The notes beneath the pieces were generated by a model. That model was not told the origin of the DNA, did no database searches, and saw only the letters and a list, made by a program, of their open reading frames with translations. From Georgenia_B sunbinii (lineage in GTDB: Bacteria; Actinomycetota; Actinomycetes; Actinomycetales; Actinomycetaceae), in NCBI RefSeq assembly GCF_036421855.1, contig NZ_JAZGOK010000002.1: a stretch of DNA of 64,000 nt, one strand, 5' to 3'. Positions 10,701 through 19,048 of this stretch are shown piece by piece. The translations under genes were made by a program, and so were the position numbers. Each line of letters opens with the position of its first letter. Within the stretch, counting starts at the first letter, position 1.

Positions 10701-10770
10701 GCTGAGCGGACCGCCGAACGTCACTGAAGCCGTGGCGCAGCAGCTCCTGGCTCGAGGTCGGGGCGCGCAC
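7726..10770 (-). CDS. glnE: Bifunctional glutamine synthetase adenylyltransferase/deadenylase GlnE
   Basis: GlnE covalently adenylylates and de-adenylylates glutamine synthetase to tune ammonium assimilation. The 1014-residue protein shows the duplicated architecture of the family: an N-terminal nucleotidyltransferase with ELNYVSDVDVIYV (near residue 230) followed by a helical domain, then a C-terminal nucleotidyltransferase with ELTYGSDADVLFV (near residue 740) and its helical domain. Both Asp-x-Asp pairs needed for metal binding are present, so both activities should be intact. The start is a GTG. It lies 9 nt downstream of the glnA2 stop, so glnA2 and glnE form an operon, as in mycobacteria. 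Confidence 0.97.
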   Translation of the reverse strand: MRAPTSSQELLRHGFSDVRRSAQLLGDATLAAVLGRAEDAGAPLTPAIGATADPDLALLALLRLVEAWQQAPDDVDLPAVLATAGGHRRRLLAVLGASRALGDRLVAHPGEVELLSDVLAAGVLSATPADERATALRAVGADPAAITPAAAVTGVAGSDALRRWYRRRLLQVTAIDLTSDDALDAFPPVAAALSDLAGAAIDAALAVARAELPDHGAGVRLAVVGMGKTGGRELNYVSDVDVIYVADGANGLPEESVTDAATRLATAAARLIDAPQGEELPLWPIDANLRPEGKDGPLVRTVASHRAYYERWAATWEFQALLKARPIAGDVALGQEYVEVVEPFVWRAVERANFVEDSQAMRRRVEANIPPAEADRQLKLGRGGLRDVEFTVQLLQLVHGRTEDAIKAPGTLDALEALADSGYIGRDPAGQLDHCYRLLRVLEHRMQLFRLRRTHVIPAGESDLRRLGRSLGVDGVRGAQTLEKRLREVRRDVRRLHEEIFYRPLLPLLASLGPADATLSPEAVRARLAAIGYVDPAGAVRHLESLTAGVSRTAAIQRQLLPAMLGLFAEGADPDAGLLAFRKLSESLGSTPWYLTMLRDSGAAAPRLTYLLATSRYVAEGLEMLPEAARWLGDDDHLRARTPEQLDREARSLVQRRPEPHAAAQAMRYLRRRELVRSAVGDVLDGVTSRRDRTMISAVADQALRVGLDIAIGAAGAELGLDTAPSRFLVVAMGRLGGSELTYGSDADVLFVHDPLPGLSEEVAQQFAVAVAGKLRALLGESSSEPPLLVDAALRPEGRNGPLVRSLASYAQYYERWAEPWEYQALLRARPVAGDDGLAERFVALIDPLRYPSAGIDERAVREIRRIKARMEAERLPRGVPANRHLKLGRGGLTDVEWTVQLLQLCHAGELPELRTTETLGALAAAEHAGLLTAEDTELLADAWRLASRLRAAITLSTGRTTGGRLDVLPSAARDLAGISRLLGYGPGEAQDLEEDYLRTSRRARGVVERVFFG

Positions 10771-10779
10771 GTCGGCGAC

Positions 10780-12117
10780 TCAGACGCCCGGCAGGAGGCG
10801 CCGCAGCTCGTACGGCGTCACCTGCGAGCGGTACTCCGTCCACTCCTGCTGCTTGTTGCGCAGGACGAACTCGAAGACGTCCTCCCCGAGGGTCTCGGCG
10901 ACGAGCTCCGATCCGCGCATGACGTCCACCGCCTGCTCGAGGCTGCCGGGCAGCGCCGAGATGCCCAGCGCACGCCGCTCGGCGTCGCTCAGCGCCCAGA
11001 CGTCGTCCTCGGCGCCCTCGGGCAGCTCGTAGTCCTCCTCGATGCCCTTGAGCCCGGCCGCGATGAGCACCGCGAACGCGAGGTACGGGTTGGCGGCCGA
11101 GTCCAGCGCCCGGTACTCCACGCGGGTGGAGGGCCCCTTGTCCGGCTTGTGCATCGGCACCCGGACGAGCGCGGAACGGTTGTTGTGGCCCCAGCTGACG
11201 TAGCTGGGCGCCTCTCCCCCGCCCCACAGCCGCTTGTAGGAGTTGACGTACTGGTTGGTGACGGCGGAGATCTCCGCCGCGTGGTGCAGCAGGCCGGCGA
11301 TGAACGACCGGCCGACCTGGGAGAGCTGGTACTGCCCGGACGGGTCGTAGAAGGCGTTGACGTCGCCCTCGAACAGCGAGAAGTGGGTATGCATCCCGGA
11401 GCCGGGCAAGGAGATGAGCGGCTTGGGCATGAAGGTCGCCATGATGCCCTGCTGCAGCGCGACCTCCTTGACCACGGTGCGGAACGTCATGATGTTGTCC
11501 GCGGTGGACAGCGCGTCAGCGTAGCGCAGGTCGATCTCGTTCTGGCCCGGGCCGGCCTCATGGTGGGAGTACTCCACCGAGATGCCCATCGACTCCAGCA
11601 GCGTGATGGCCTCGCGGCGGAAGTCGTGGGCGGTGCCGCGTGCGACGTGGTCGAAGTAGCCGGCGGTGTCGATCGGCACCAGCGGGTCGTCGGCCTTCTG
11701 CTGCTGCTCGAAGAGGTAGAACTCGATCTCCGGGTGCGTGTAGCAGGTGAAACCGGCCTCACCGGCCTTCTCCAGGGTGCGCTTGAGGACGTTGCGCGGG
11801 TCGGACCGGGCGGGCAGGCCGTCAGGGGTGCGGATGTCGCAGAACATCCGGGCGACGCCGTGCTCGTCACCCCGCCAGGGCAGCACCTGGAAGGTCGCCG
11901 GGTCGGGGACGGCGAGCATGTCCGCCTCGTAGACACGGGCCAGGCCCTCGATGGCGCTGCCGTCGAACCCCATGCCCTCGGCGAAGGCGCTCTCCAGCTC
12001 GGCGGGCGCGATCGCCACGGACTTGAGCACGCCGAGCACGTCGGTGAACCACAGCCGGATGAACCGGATGTCCCGCTCCGCGACGGCCCGAAGGACGTAC
12101 TCCTGCTGCCTGTCCAT
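10780..12117 (-). CDS. glnA2: Type I glutamine synthetase, GlnA2 clade
   Basis: A 445-residue glutamine synthetase, shorter than GlnA1 as expected for the GlnA2 clade of Actinobacteria. It has the GFDGSAIEG substrate-loop motif near residue 50, the FMPKPLISLPGSGMHTHFSL ATP-site segment, and the NNRSALVRVP arginine motif. At the place where GlnA1 has its adenylylation tyrosine (DLYELP), this protein reads DVWALS with Trp at residue 374. It is therefore probably not a GlnE substrate, although it is cotranscribed with glnE. The ATG at 12117 has AGGGAG about 7 nt upstream. In other species GlnA2 also acts in polyamine or glutamylation chemistry; which applies here is unknown. Confidence 0.93.
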   Translation of the reverse strand: MDRQQEYVLRAVAERDIRFIRLWFTDVLGVLKSVAIAPAELESAFAEGMGFDGSAIEGLARVYEADMLAVPDPATFQVLPWRGDEHGVARMFCDIRTPDGLPARSDPRNVLKRTLEKAGEAGFTCYTHPEIEFYLFEQQQKADDPLVPIDTAGYFDHVARGTAHDFRREAITLLESMGISVEYSHHEAGPGQNEIDLRYADALSTADNIMTFRTVVKEVALQQGIMATFMPKPLISLPGSGMHTHFSLFEGDVNAFYDPSGQYQLSQVGRSFIAGLLHHAAEISAVTNQYVNSYKRLWGGGEAPSYVSWGHNNRSALVRVPMHKPDKGPSTRVEYRALDSAANPYLAFAVLIAAGLKGIEEDYELPEGAEDDVWALSDAERRALGISALPGSLEQAVDVMRGSELVAETLGEDVFEFVLRNKQQEWTEYRSQVTPYELRRLLPGV

Positions 12118-12268
12118 GTGCGGCTCCCTGGTGTCGTGCCTGCGTGGCGCGTGCTGCACCCGTAGCCAATCATGGTGCAGCGTGCGCCGGTAGCGCGCCG
12201 CGCGCTCAGCCTGGCAGCCGGTGCGCCGCCCGTCGCGGCCCGCCGAACCGCGGTGGCCGCCGTCGTCG

Positions 12269-13219
12269 TCAGTCGCGGCCGACGGCGGCGCAGGCGTCGA
12301 CCAGCCGTCGCAGCGGTGACTCCAGGCCCCAGCGCTCGGCCAGCTGCAGGACGGCATCGCTGTCCGCGGGGACGTCGGCCAACGTCGCGGTGAGCTCGGG
12401 CAGCGGTACGTCCCGGGCGACCTGCACGACGCCGGGGGCGGCGGCGAGGTACCCGGCGGCCTCCGCCAGCCGCTTGCGCTGCGTGGCGGTCAGCCCGCCG
12501 CCGACGTGCGAGGCGGCGTCGAGGATGCCGGCGAGGTCGCCGTGGGTGGCGAGCAGCGCCGCGGCAGTCTTCTCGCCGATGCCGGCCACGCCAGGCAGCC
12601 CGTCCGACGGGTCCCCCCGCAGGATCGCCATGTCGGCGTACGCGGAGCCCGAGGCGACCCCGTACTTCTCCCGCAGCCACGCCTCGTCGATGAGCGGCAT
12701 CTCCTTCTCGCCCCGCACCGGGTAGAGCACGCCGACCCCGGCGTCGTCGTCGACGAGCTGGAACAGGTCACGGTCCCCGGTGACGACGAGCACCTGGGGG
12801 GCGCGCTGCCCGGGCGGCCGCGCCACCTCGCGGGTGGCGAGCGTGCCGATGACGTCGTCGGCCTCGTACCCGGCCGCGCCGGCGCGCGGGATGCCGAGTG
12901 CCGCGAGCACGTCGACGATGATCGGCACCTGGGCCGCCAGCGACGCCGGCACCTCCTCGCCACCGTCGGCCGCCACGCGGTGCGCCTTGTACGACGGGAT
13001 CGCCGCGACCCGGAACTCCGGGCGCCAGTCCTCGTCCCAGCAGGCGACGACGCGCGAGGGCTCCCAGCGGGCGACCAGGCGCGAGATGGTGTCGACGAAG
13101 CCGCGGACGGCGTTGATCGGGGTGCCGTCCGGGGCGGTCATCTTCTCCGGCAGCGCGAAGAAGGCCCGAAAGTACATCGCGGCGGAGTCGAGGAGCAGCA
13201 GTGGGCCGGTCACCCGCAC
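12269..13219 (-). CDS. 5'-3' exonuclease (PolI N-terminal/FEN-like)
   Basis: A 316-residue stand-alone version of the 5'-nuclease domain of DNA polymerase I. Landmarks are LLLLDSAAMYFRAFFALP at the start, the acidic YEADDVIGTLA and VTGDRDLFQLV metal-binding motifs, and the helix-hairpin-helix segment GDPSDGLPGVAGIGEKTAAALL. It would remove RNA primers or flaps. Two in-frame GTG codons (13219, 13213) could start translation; the upstream one is used here. It lies downstream of the PHP gene on the same strand with a 40-nt gap, so they may be cotranscribed. Confidence 0.9.
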   Translation of the reverse strand: MRVTGPLLLLDSAAMYFRAFFALPEKMTAPDGTPINAVRGFVDTISRLVARWEPSRVVACWDEDWRPEFRVAAIPSYKAHRVAADGGEEVPASLAAQVPIIVDVLAALGIPRAGAAGYEADDVIGTLATREVARPPGQRAPQVLVVTGDRDLFQLVDDDAGVGVLYPVRGEKEMPLIDEAWLREKYGVASGSAYADMAILRGDPSDGLPGVAGIGEKTAAALLATHGDLAGILDAASHVGGGLTATQRKRLAEAAGYLAAAPGVVQVARDVPLPELTATLADVPADSDAVLQLAERWGLESPLRRLVDACAAVGRD

Positions 13220-13259
13220 AGCATGCCCGTTGCGGGCCGCGAGCTCAACGCGGAAACCG

Positions 13260-14303
13260 TCAGCGGTGGGTCCAGGCCAGCAGCTCGACCAGCGGCAGCG
13301 CATTGACGATCCGCTCGCGCGCGATGCCGGCGTCCTGCGCACGGGCGCAGCCGTGGTCGAGGAACTCCAGCTGCCCGGGCGCGTGGGCGTCGGTGTCGAT
13401 CGCCACGCGGCACCCCGCCTCGAGCGCCTGCACCAGCAGCCGGGTAGGCGGGTCGCGCCGCTCGGGACGCGAATTGATCTCGACGGCGACGTCGTTCTCG
13501 CGGCAGGCGCGGAAGACGGCGTCGGCGTCGAACTGCGACTGCGGCCGCGTGCCCCGCCCGCCGGTCACCAGCCGCCCGGTGCAGTGGCCGAGGACGTCGA
13601 CCCGCGGGTCGTTCACCGCGGCCACCATCCGCCGGGTCATCGCGCGACGCTCCATCCGCAGCCGGGAGTGGACGCTGGCGACGACGACGTCGAGCTCCGC
13701 CAGCACGGCCGGCTCCTGGTCCAGCGAGCCGTCCTCGAGGATGTCGACCTCGATCCCGGTGAGGACCCGGAACGGCGCGAGCTCCTCGTTGAGACCGGCG
13801 ACGACGTCCAGCTGCTCGCGCAGCCGCTCGGTGCTCAGCCCGCGTGCAACGGTGAGGCGTGGCGAGTGGTCGGTCATCGCCAGGTAGTCGTGCCCGAGGG
13901 CGATGGCGGCCTCGGCCATGTCCCGGATCGACGTCCCGCCGTCGGACCACTCCGAGTGCGCGTGAAGATCGCCACGCAGCCACGTGCGTACCTGCTGCCC
14001 GCCGTCGGCCAGCGGTCCGGTCGCCCGCTCCTCGATCTGCGCCAGGTAGTCCGGAACCTTGCCGGCGGCCGCCTCGGTGGCGACCTGCGCCGTCCGGGGA
14101 CCGACGTCGCGCAACGCGCCGAGGGTTCCTGCCGCGAGGCGTGCCTCGAGCTCGCCGGGCGGCAGCGACTCCAGGCGCCGGGCCGCGCGCCGGAAGGCGG
14201 TCGGACGTCGCGGCTCGGCCCGCTCGCGCTCGAGCAGGTAGGCCACCCGTTTGAGAGCGTCGACCGGGCCCACCGCCCGCGCTCGCGGCGGCCGGTCACT
14301 CAC
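13260..14303 (-). CDS. PHP-domain phosphoesterase (PolX C-terminal-like)
   Basis: A 347-residue protein with an N-terminal helical region of about 110 residues that resembles the helix-hairpin-helix part of family X DNA polymerases (LPPGELEARLAAGTLGALRDVGPRTA) and a C-terminal PHP metallo-phosphoesterase domain. All metal-binding motifs are present: DLHAHSEWSDG, MTDHSPR, GIEVDIL, VVASVHS, VEINSRP and DTDAH. The nucleotidyltransferase palm of PolX is missing, so this is not a polymerase. Substrate is unknown; DNA 3'-end processing is plausible. The GTG start overlaps the ppk2 stop (GTGA). Confidence 0.85.
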   Translation of the reverse strand: MSDRPPRARAVGPVDALKRVAYLLERERAEPRRPTAFRRAARRLESLPPGELEARLAAGTLGALRDVGPRTAQVATEAAAGKVPDYLAQIEERATGPLADGGQQVRTWLRGDLHAHSEWSDGGTSIRDMAEAAIALGHDYLAMTDHSPRLTVARGLSTERLREQLDVVAGLNEELAPFRVLTGIEVDILEDGSLDQEPAVLAELDVVVASVHSRLRMERRAMTRRMVAAVNDPRVDVLGHCTGRLVTGGRGTRPQSQFDADAVFRACRENDVAVEINSRPERRDPPTRLLVQALEAGCRVAIDTDAHAPGQLEFLDHGCARAQDAGIARERIVNALPLVELLAWTHR

Positions 14304-15265
14304 GCGCGGCCGACCTCGGCGACCGCCTTCGCGAACTCCTTCTCGCTGCGGCGCACCTTCGCGGCGATGTCCTTGGCGGCAGCCTCGGCCTCGGCCAGCG
14401 CGCCGTCGTCCATGGTCTTGGCCAGGCGTCGCTTCTGGGTCGCCACCTGCCACGACGGCGTGGGCCAGGTCAGGTCCAGGTCGATCAGGGCCCGGGTGAG
14501 CAGCTCGGTGACCGCGAGGCGCGGGTACCACTTGCGGTCGGCAGGGATGACGTGCCAGGGCGCGACGTCGGTGCTGGTACGCGCGAAGACGTCAGCGTAG
14601 GCCTCCTGGTAGTCGTCCCACTGGCGGCGGCTGTCGACGTCGCCGGGGTTGAACTTCCAGTGCTTGTCCGTGCGCTGCAGGCGCTCCATGAGGCGCAGCC
14701 CCTGCTCGCGGCGGGAGACCATGAGGGCGACCTTGATGACCGTGGTGCCGGAGTCGACGATCTTCTCCTCGAAGCGGTTGATCTCCTCGTACCGCTGCTG
14801 CCACACCTCGGGCGGGACGAGCTTCTCGACCCGCCCGACGAGCACGTCCTCGTAGTGCGAGCGGTCGAAGACGCCGATCTGCCCGCCGCTCGGCAGCGAC
14901 CGGCGGACCCGCCAGAGGTAGTGGTGGCGCAGCTCCTCCGGGGTCGGCCGGCCGAAGGCGCGCAGCGCGACACCCTGCGGGTCGACCGCGCCGATGACGT
15001 GCCGCACGATGCCGCCCTTGCCGGCGGTGTCGATGCCCTGGACGACGAGCAGCACGGCCTTGTTCCCGCCGCTGCGGCCGTGGGCGAACAGCCGTTCCTG
15101 CAGCTCGGAGAGTAACGGTCCCCGAGCTGCCGTGAAGGCCTTGGCCTGCTGCTTGGAGCCCGACCAGCCGGGAGTCCCCCGGCGGTCGAGGTCCGCCAGG
15201 GAGAAGTCCGGCCCCGGGCGCAGCAGTGCGGACGGATGCTCGTTCCAGCGGTTCTTGGCTGACAT
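14300..15265 (-). CDS. ppk2: Polyphosphate kinase 2 family protein
   Basis: PPK2 enzymes transfer phosphate between polyphosphate and nucleotides. The 321-residue, single-domain protein has Walker A GIDTAGKGGIVRHV (residues about 79-92), the lid and Walker B region with DRSHYEDVL, and the conserved WKFNPGDVDSRRQWDDY and HVIPADRKWYPRL segments. Class (ADP or AMP phosphorylating) cannot be decided here. ATG 15265 has GAGAGGA about 7 nt upstream. The PHP gene overlaps its 3' end, so the two are coupled. A polyphosphate-dependent glucokinase is encoded at 59224, so polyphosphate seems to be in use as a phosphate donor. Confidence 0.92.
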   Translation of the reverse strand: MSAKNRWNEHPSALLRPGPDFSLADLDRRGTPGWSGSKQQAKAFTAARGPLLSELQERLFAHGRSGGNKAVLLVVQGIDTAGKGGIVRHVIGAVDPQGVALRAFGRPTPEELRHHYLWRVRRSLPSGGQIGVFDRSHYEDVLVGRVEKLVPPEVWQQRYEEINRFEEKIVDSGTTVIKVALMVSRREQGLRLMERLQRTDKHWKFNPGDVDSRRQWDDYQEAYADVFARTSTDVAPWHVIPADRKWYPRLAVTELLTRALIDLDLTWPTPSWQVATQKRRLAKTMDDGALAEAEAAAKDIAAKVRRSEKEFAKAVAEVGRA

Positions 15266-15387
15266 GAGGGTCCTCTCGTCGAGCGGTGCCCGGACGGTAG
15301 CGCGCTCTGCCGGCGTCCGCTCGACCAACGGAGCTGAGCAGCGGGTCGCCACGCTCGCCGGTGAGCTGCTGGAGCGGTCCGCGTCCG

Positions 15388-15972
15388 CTACGCCAGCTGG
15401 ATCGTGGTGAGGCAGGTAGGACTGCTCGCGTCGGTGGCGATGTCCAGCTCGCCGGTGAGTCCCTCGTAGCCGACCTCGATGGTCGCGTCGATGTCGCGCG
15501 GCAGCCAGTAGCCGACGAACCCGTTGCCGAAGGTGGTGGCCACCTCGTCGACCAGCACCTCGCCGTCGTCGGCGACGATCCGCACCTCGACGTCCTGCCC
15601 GGTGAGCTCGCCCTGACAGGTGGTGAGGCTGTGGAAGTAGCACTCGTGGGTGGCGTCCACGTACGGCGCGAACGACAGGTAGAACTCGTCGTCGGGCAGT
15701 GCGACGGCCGCCTCGTGGACCCCGTCGGAGACGACGAGCTCGTCGGCGCGGACCGACGCCATGAGATCGGTCGGGCGTTCGGGGCCGGTGAGCCGGTCGA
15801 GGTGGTCGACGATCTCCTTGCCGGTGAGGCCGGCCATGCCGTGCTCCTCGAAGGCGGCCTCGATGCCGGCGGGCAGCGGCTCGGCGGCCGCGTCGTCAGG
15901 TGCGGCGTCGGGACCCCCGCAGCCGGCGAGGGCGAGCAGCACGAGCGGGGCGGCGGCGACGATTCTCCTCAT
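15388..15972 (-). CDS. CueP-family metal-binding lipoprotein
   Basis: A 194-residue exported protein. The signal peptide MRRIVAAAPLVLLALAGC ends in a lipobox with cysteine 18, so it should be lipid-anchored outside the membrane. The mature domain carries DEFYLSFAPYVDATHECYFHSLTTCQGEL and a final SSPTCLTT, matching the CueP family, in which three conserved cysteines (here 111, 119 and 187) bind copper. In Salmonella CueP is a periplasmic copper protein; a Gram-positive lipoprotein version would play a similar copper-handling role at the cell surface. A GTG five codons upstream is an alternative start. Confidence 0.82.
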   Translation of the reverse strand: MRRIVAAAPLVLLALAGCGGPDAAPDDAAAEPLPAGIEAAFEEHGMAGLTGKEIVDHLDRLTGPERPTDLMASVRADELVVSDGVHEAAVALPDDEFYLSFAPYVDATHECYFHSLTTCQGELTGQDVEVRIVADDGEVLVDEVATTFGNGFVGYWLPRDIDATIEVGYEGLTGELDIATDASSPTCLTTIQLA

Positions 15973-16043
15973 ACAGACAATTCTCACGGGGCGTTCTCGC
16001 CCTGCTGTGAGCCGAAGGTCCCAGGAGGACGTTTACTGGAGGC

Positions 16044-16928
16044 ATGGAACCCGTTCGTACCGTCCGTCGGCGTCTTGCCGACCTGCTGCTCGCCCGGGTC
16101 GCGGGGCCCGATGCCCACACCGCTCGGAGCCGTATCCACGACACGCCAGGGACACGGTGGTTCACCGCCGACGACCCGATCCAGCGCGTCCACGGGGACG
16201 CGTCGATGTATGTCGGCGGACTGCGCGCCCTGCTGCTGCAGTCGCTGCACCCGCTGGCGATGGCGGCGGTGGCGGACTTCTCCGACTACCGCAGCGACCC
16301 GTGGGGACGGCTGGCGCGTACGAGCACCTTCATCGCCGAGACGACGTTCGCCACGGTCGACGACGCGGAGCAGGCCATCGCCGTCGTCGGGGCGGTCCAT
16401 CGGCACATCACCGGCACGGCGCCGGACGGCCGCCCCTACCGGGCCGACGACCCGCACCTGCTCACCTGGGTGCACGTCGCCGAGATCGACAGCTTCCTCA
16501 CCGCCCACCAGCGCTTCGGCCGCCGGCCGCTCACCGCGGCGGAGGCCGACCGCTACGTCGCCCAGGCCGCCGGGGTGGCCCACCGCCTGGGCGCAGAGGT
16601 CGTGCCGACCACCCGGGCAGAGCTCACGGCGCTGGTCGAGGACTACAGGCCCGAGCTGGCGCCCACCCCGGCGGCCCTCGAGGCTGCTGACTTCATCCTG
16701 CACCGTCCGCCGGTGCAGGGAGCTGCGCGGGCGGGCTATGCCCTCATCGGGCGCGGTGCGGTCGCCACGTTGCCGTCGTGGGCGCGCGAGCCACTGGGGC
16801 TGCCGGTCCGCCCACGACGCGATGCCACCGTGGGCCGGGCTGCCGGCGCACTGGCCACCCGGGGGCTTCGCTGGGTGCTCGGCGGGGTCGAGAGGGTCGA
16901 GCCCACGGACTCGCCCCGCACCGCGTAA
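16044..16928 (+). CDS. Oxygenase MpaB family (DUF2236) protein
   Basis: A 294-residue protein with the DUF2236 hallmarks: GDASMYVGGLRALLLQSLHPLAMAAVADFSDYRSDPWGRLARTS near residues 50-95, a WVHVAEIDSF motif around residue 150, and a conserved arginine/histidine pattern thought to bind haem b. Family members include the latex-clearing protein and fungal MpaB; most bacterial members have no known substrate. A GGAGG sequence lies directly upstream of the ATG. It stands alone on the plus strand, divergent from cueP and converging on the asparaginase gene with a 15-nt gap. Confidence 0.88.
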   Translation: MEPVRTVRRRLADLLLARVAGPDAHTARSRIHDTPGTRWFTADDPIQRVHGDASMYVGGLRALLLQSLHPLAMAAVADFSDYRSDPWGRLARTSTFIAETTFATVDDAEQAIAVVGAVHRHITGTAPDGRPYRADDPHLLTWVHVAEIDSFLTAHQRFGRRPLTAAEADRYVAQAAGVAHRLGAEVVPTTRAELTALVEDYRPELAPTPAALEAADFILHRPPVQGAARAGYALIGRGAVATLPSWAREPLGLPVRPRRDATVGRAAGALATRGLRWVLGGVERVEPTDSPRTA

Positions 16929-16943
16929 CGGTGGTCCGACGGA

Positions 16944-17939
16944 TCAGACCCGGCCGCGCTCGGTGAACAGGGCGGCGAGGCTCGGGCCGTGCGGGCCTGC
17001 GGTGAGCAGCACGTGGAGCAGCAGCCGGGCCTTGCGCCCGGAGAGCTCCCCCGCCATCACGGCGCCGCGGGCGATGAGGTCCATCTCGGAGCCGGTGTAG
17101 CCGTAGGTCACCCGGCCCGTCCCCCCACGCAAGGTGCGCGACGCGACCACCACGGCCACGCCGTCAGCGATGGCCGACTCCAGGGCGTCGGCCGTGCTCT
17201 CGGAGACGTGCCCCATGCCCGAGGCGTCGATGACCAGCCCGGCGAAGCCGGCCGCCGCCAGCGCCCGCACGGCACGCCCGTCGTCCGCGAGGGGTGCCTC
17301 GATGAGAGCCACGTCCACCGGTCCCACGGCCGGCACCGGCAGCGCCTGCGCTCGGCTCGGGGCCGGCGCGGCGTACCTCACCTCCCCCTCGACGACTCGA
17401 CCTGCGACGCCGTAGCCAGGAGACTCGAAGGCTTCCGGTCCGGTAGAGCTGGCCTTGGTCACCCGGGTCGCGAGATGGATCTCCTCGTTGAGGACCACGA
17501 GCACACCGCGCTGCCGCGACCCGGCACTGAGCGCGACCCGGGCAGCGGCGAGGAGGTTGGCGGCGGCGTCGGTGCCGGGCTGGTCGAAGGCGCGCATCGC
17601 GCCCGTGACGACCAGCGGCAGGTCGCGGTCCCAGAGCAGGTCGAGCAGGTAGGCGGTCTCCTCCAGGGTGTCCGTGCCGTGCGTGAGGACCAGACCTGTC
17701 GCACCGCGGTCCGCCTCGTCATGTGCCCAGTCGAGGGCAGCGACGACGTCGGCGACGTCGATGGACGCGGACGGCTTGTTCCGGATGCTGCTCGCGAGGA
17801 CGGTGGCGAACGAGGCCAGCGCCGGAACCGCGGCGACGAGCGCGGCGGCATCGTGCGCCGGCACCGCCCCGGCACCCGGGGCTGCGTCAGACATGGCGAT
17901 GGTGCCCCCGAGGGCACCGATGGCAAGCACCGGCAGCAT
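16944..17939 (-). CDS. ansA: L-asparaginase
   Basis: A 331-residue cytoplasmic-type asparaginase (no signal peptide). The first catalytic threonine is in the N-terminal GALGGTIAM motif, and the second in LTHGTDTLEETAYLL near residue 88 with the Asp of the HGTDT box. The PGTDAAANLLAAARVA segment is also conserved. It would hydrolyse asparagine to aspartate and ammonia. The gene lies 29 nt downstream of the GlxA-type regulator on the same strand, so the regulator and enzyme may form an operon. Confidence 0.9.
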   Translation of the reverse strand: MLPVLAIGALGGTIAMSDAAPGAGAVPAHDAAALVAAVPALASFATVLASSIRNKPSASIDVADVVAALDWAHDEADRGATGLVLTHGTDTLEETAYLLDLLWDRDLPLVVTGAMRAFDQPGTDAAANLLAAARVALSAGSRQRGVLVVLNEEIHLATRVTKASSTGPEAFESPGYGVAGRVVEGEVRYAAPAPSRAQALPVPAVGPVDVALIEAPLADDGRAVRALAAAGFAGLVIDASGMGHVSESTADALESAIADGVAVVVASRTLRGGTGRVTYGYTGSEMDLIARGAVMAGELSGRKARLLLHVLLTAGPHGPSLAALFTERGRV

Positions 17940-17968
17940 CGGTCCAGCATGCCAGCCGGCGCCGGGTG

Positions 17969-18940
17969 CTACTGATCAGCCGATGGTGGGCGCGGCCCGG
18001 TGGTGGCGAAGCGCTCACGGAACGCGGTCGGCGTGGTGCCCAGCTGCCGGGCGAAAGCCCGCCGCAGCGTCTCGTCGGTGCCGAAGCCGCACAGCTGCGC
18101 GACCCGGGTGATCGAGTGGCCCGCGAGGATGAGCGGCTGCGCCGCCTCCACGCGGAGCTGCTCGAGCCAACGCGCCGGCGTGGTTCCGGTCTCGGCGTGG
18201 AAGACCCGGTTGAGGTGCCGCGGGCTCACCCCGACCGACGACGCCATGGTGGCCAGGCTGTGCTCCCCGGCGGGGTTCGTCACCACCTCCGCCAGGAGGC
18301 CGCGCAGCAGGCTGCTACGCACCGGCGGCCTGCTCAGTGCGGTCGAGAACTGGCTCTGGCCACCGGGGCGCTGCATGAACACCACCAGCTCCCGGGCGAC
18401 GTCTCGCGCGGCGTCGGCACCGAGGTCGTCCTCGATGATGGCCAGCGCCAGGTCGATGCCTGCGGTGATCCCGGCCGAGGTGAGGAACCGGCCGTCGCGG
18501 ATGTGGATGACATCGGGCTCGACCCGCACCCGTGGGTAGCGCCGGGCCAGCGCCGCGGCATGGCGCCAGTGGGTCGTCGCCCGGCGCCCGTCGAGGTAGC
18601 CGAGCTCGGCGAGCACGAACGCTCCGGTACAGACCGAGGCCACCCGCTGCGCTGGGTCGGCCAGCCGCTGCGCAGCGTCGAGGATCTGGGGGTCGAGGCG
18701 CTCGACGAGCCGCTCGCCGCCCGAGACGAGGAGGGTATCCAGCGTCCCGGCGTCGTCGCTCGCCGCCGTGCGTGCCAGCTCCATCCCCGACGACGCGACG
18801 ACCGGCCCGCCGGTGGCCGACACGAAGACGAGCTCGTACCGCTGGCCCGAGGGGTCGGCGAGGTGGAAGGCCTCCGCCGGGCCGCTGGCGTCCAGCAGTG
18901 TCATCCCGTCGAAGACCAGCACGCCGATGCGATGGGTCAT
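17969..18940 (-). CDS. GlxA-type AraC family transcriptional regulator (DJ-1/PfpI + HTH)
   Basis: A 323-residue regulator. Residues about 1-180 form a DJ-1/PfpI-like class I amidotransferase fold (IGVLVFDGMTLLDASGPAEAF, with ASVCTGAFVLAELGYLDGRRATTHW around the nucleophile-elbow cysteine). Residues about 210-315 are an AraC DNA-binding domain with two helix-turn-helix units (STMASSVGVSPRHLNRVF and ITRVAQLCGFGTDETLRRAF). Such proteins bind small ligands and activate neighbouring genes. It is transcribed away from the HD-hydrolase gene over a 108-nt region that contains an inverted repeat, so that gene is a likely target. Confidence 0.92.
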   Translation of the reverse strand: MTHRIGVLVFDGMTLLDASGPAEAFHLADPSGQRYELVFVSATGGPVVASSGMELARTAASDDAGTLDTLLVSGGERLVERLDPQILDAAQRLADPAQRVASVCTGAFVLAELGYLDGRRATTHWRHAAALARRYPRVRVEPDVIHIRDGRFLTSAGITAGIDLALAIIEDDLGADAARDVARELVVFMQRPGGQSQFSTALSRPPVRSSLLRGLLAEVVTNPAGEHSLATMASSVGVSPRHLNRVFHAETGTTPARWLEQLRVEAAQPLILAGHSITRVAQLCGFGTDETLRRAFARQLGTTPTAFRERFATTGPRPPSADQ

Positions 18941-18979
18941 GTCCGGATCCGTGGGTAGGTCGGCAAGAATGACATGGCG

Positions 18980-19010
18980 GCACCCTAGCGGATGCCGCGA
19001 TGCTGGGTGC
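18980..19010. promoter_or_regulatory. Inverted repeat in the GlxA/HD-gene promoter region
   Basis: GCACCC-T-AGC (18980-18989) pairs with GCT-GGGTGC (19002-19010) with one bulged base and a 12-nt spacer. It sits between two divergent genes, 39 nt from each start, a typical place for an AraC-family operator. Confidence 0.45.
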
Positions 19011-19048
19011 TACGACGACCCACTACCGACCAGAGAGGTCTGCACCCC

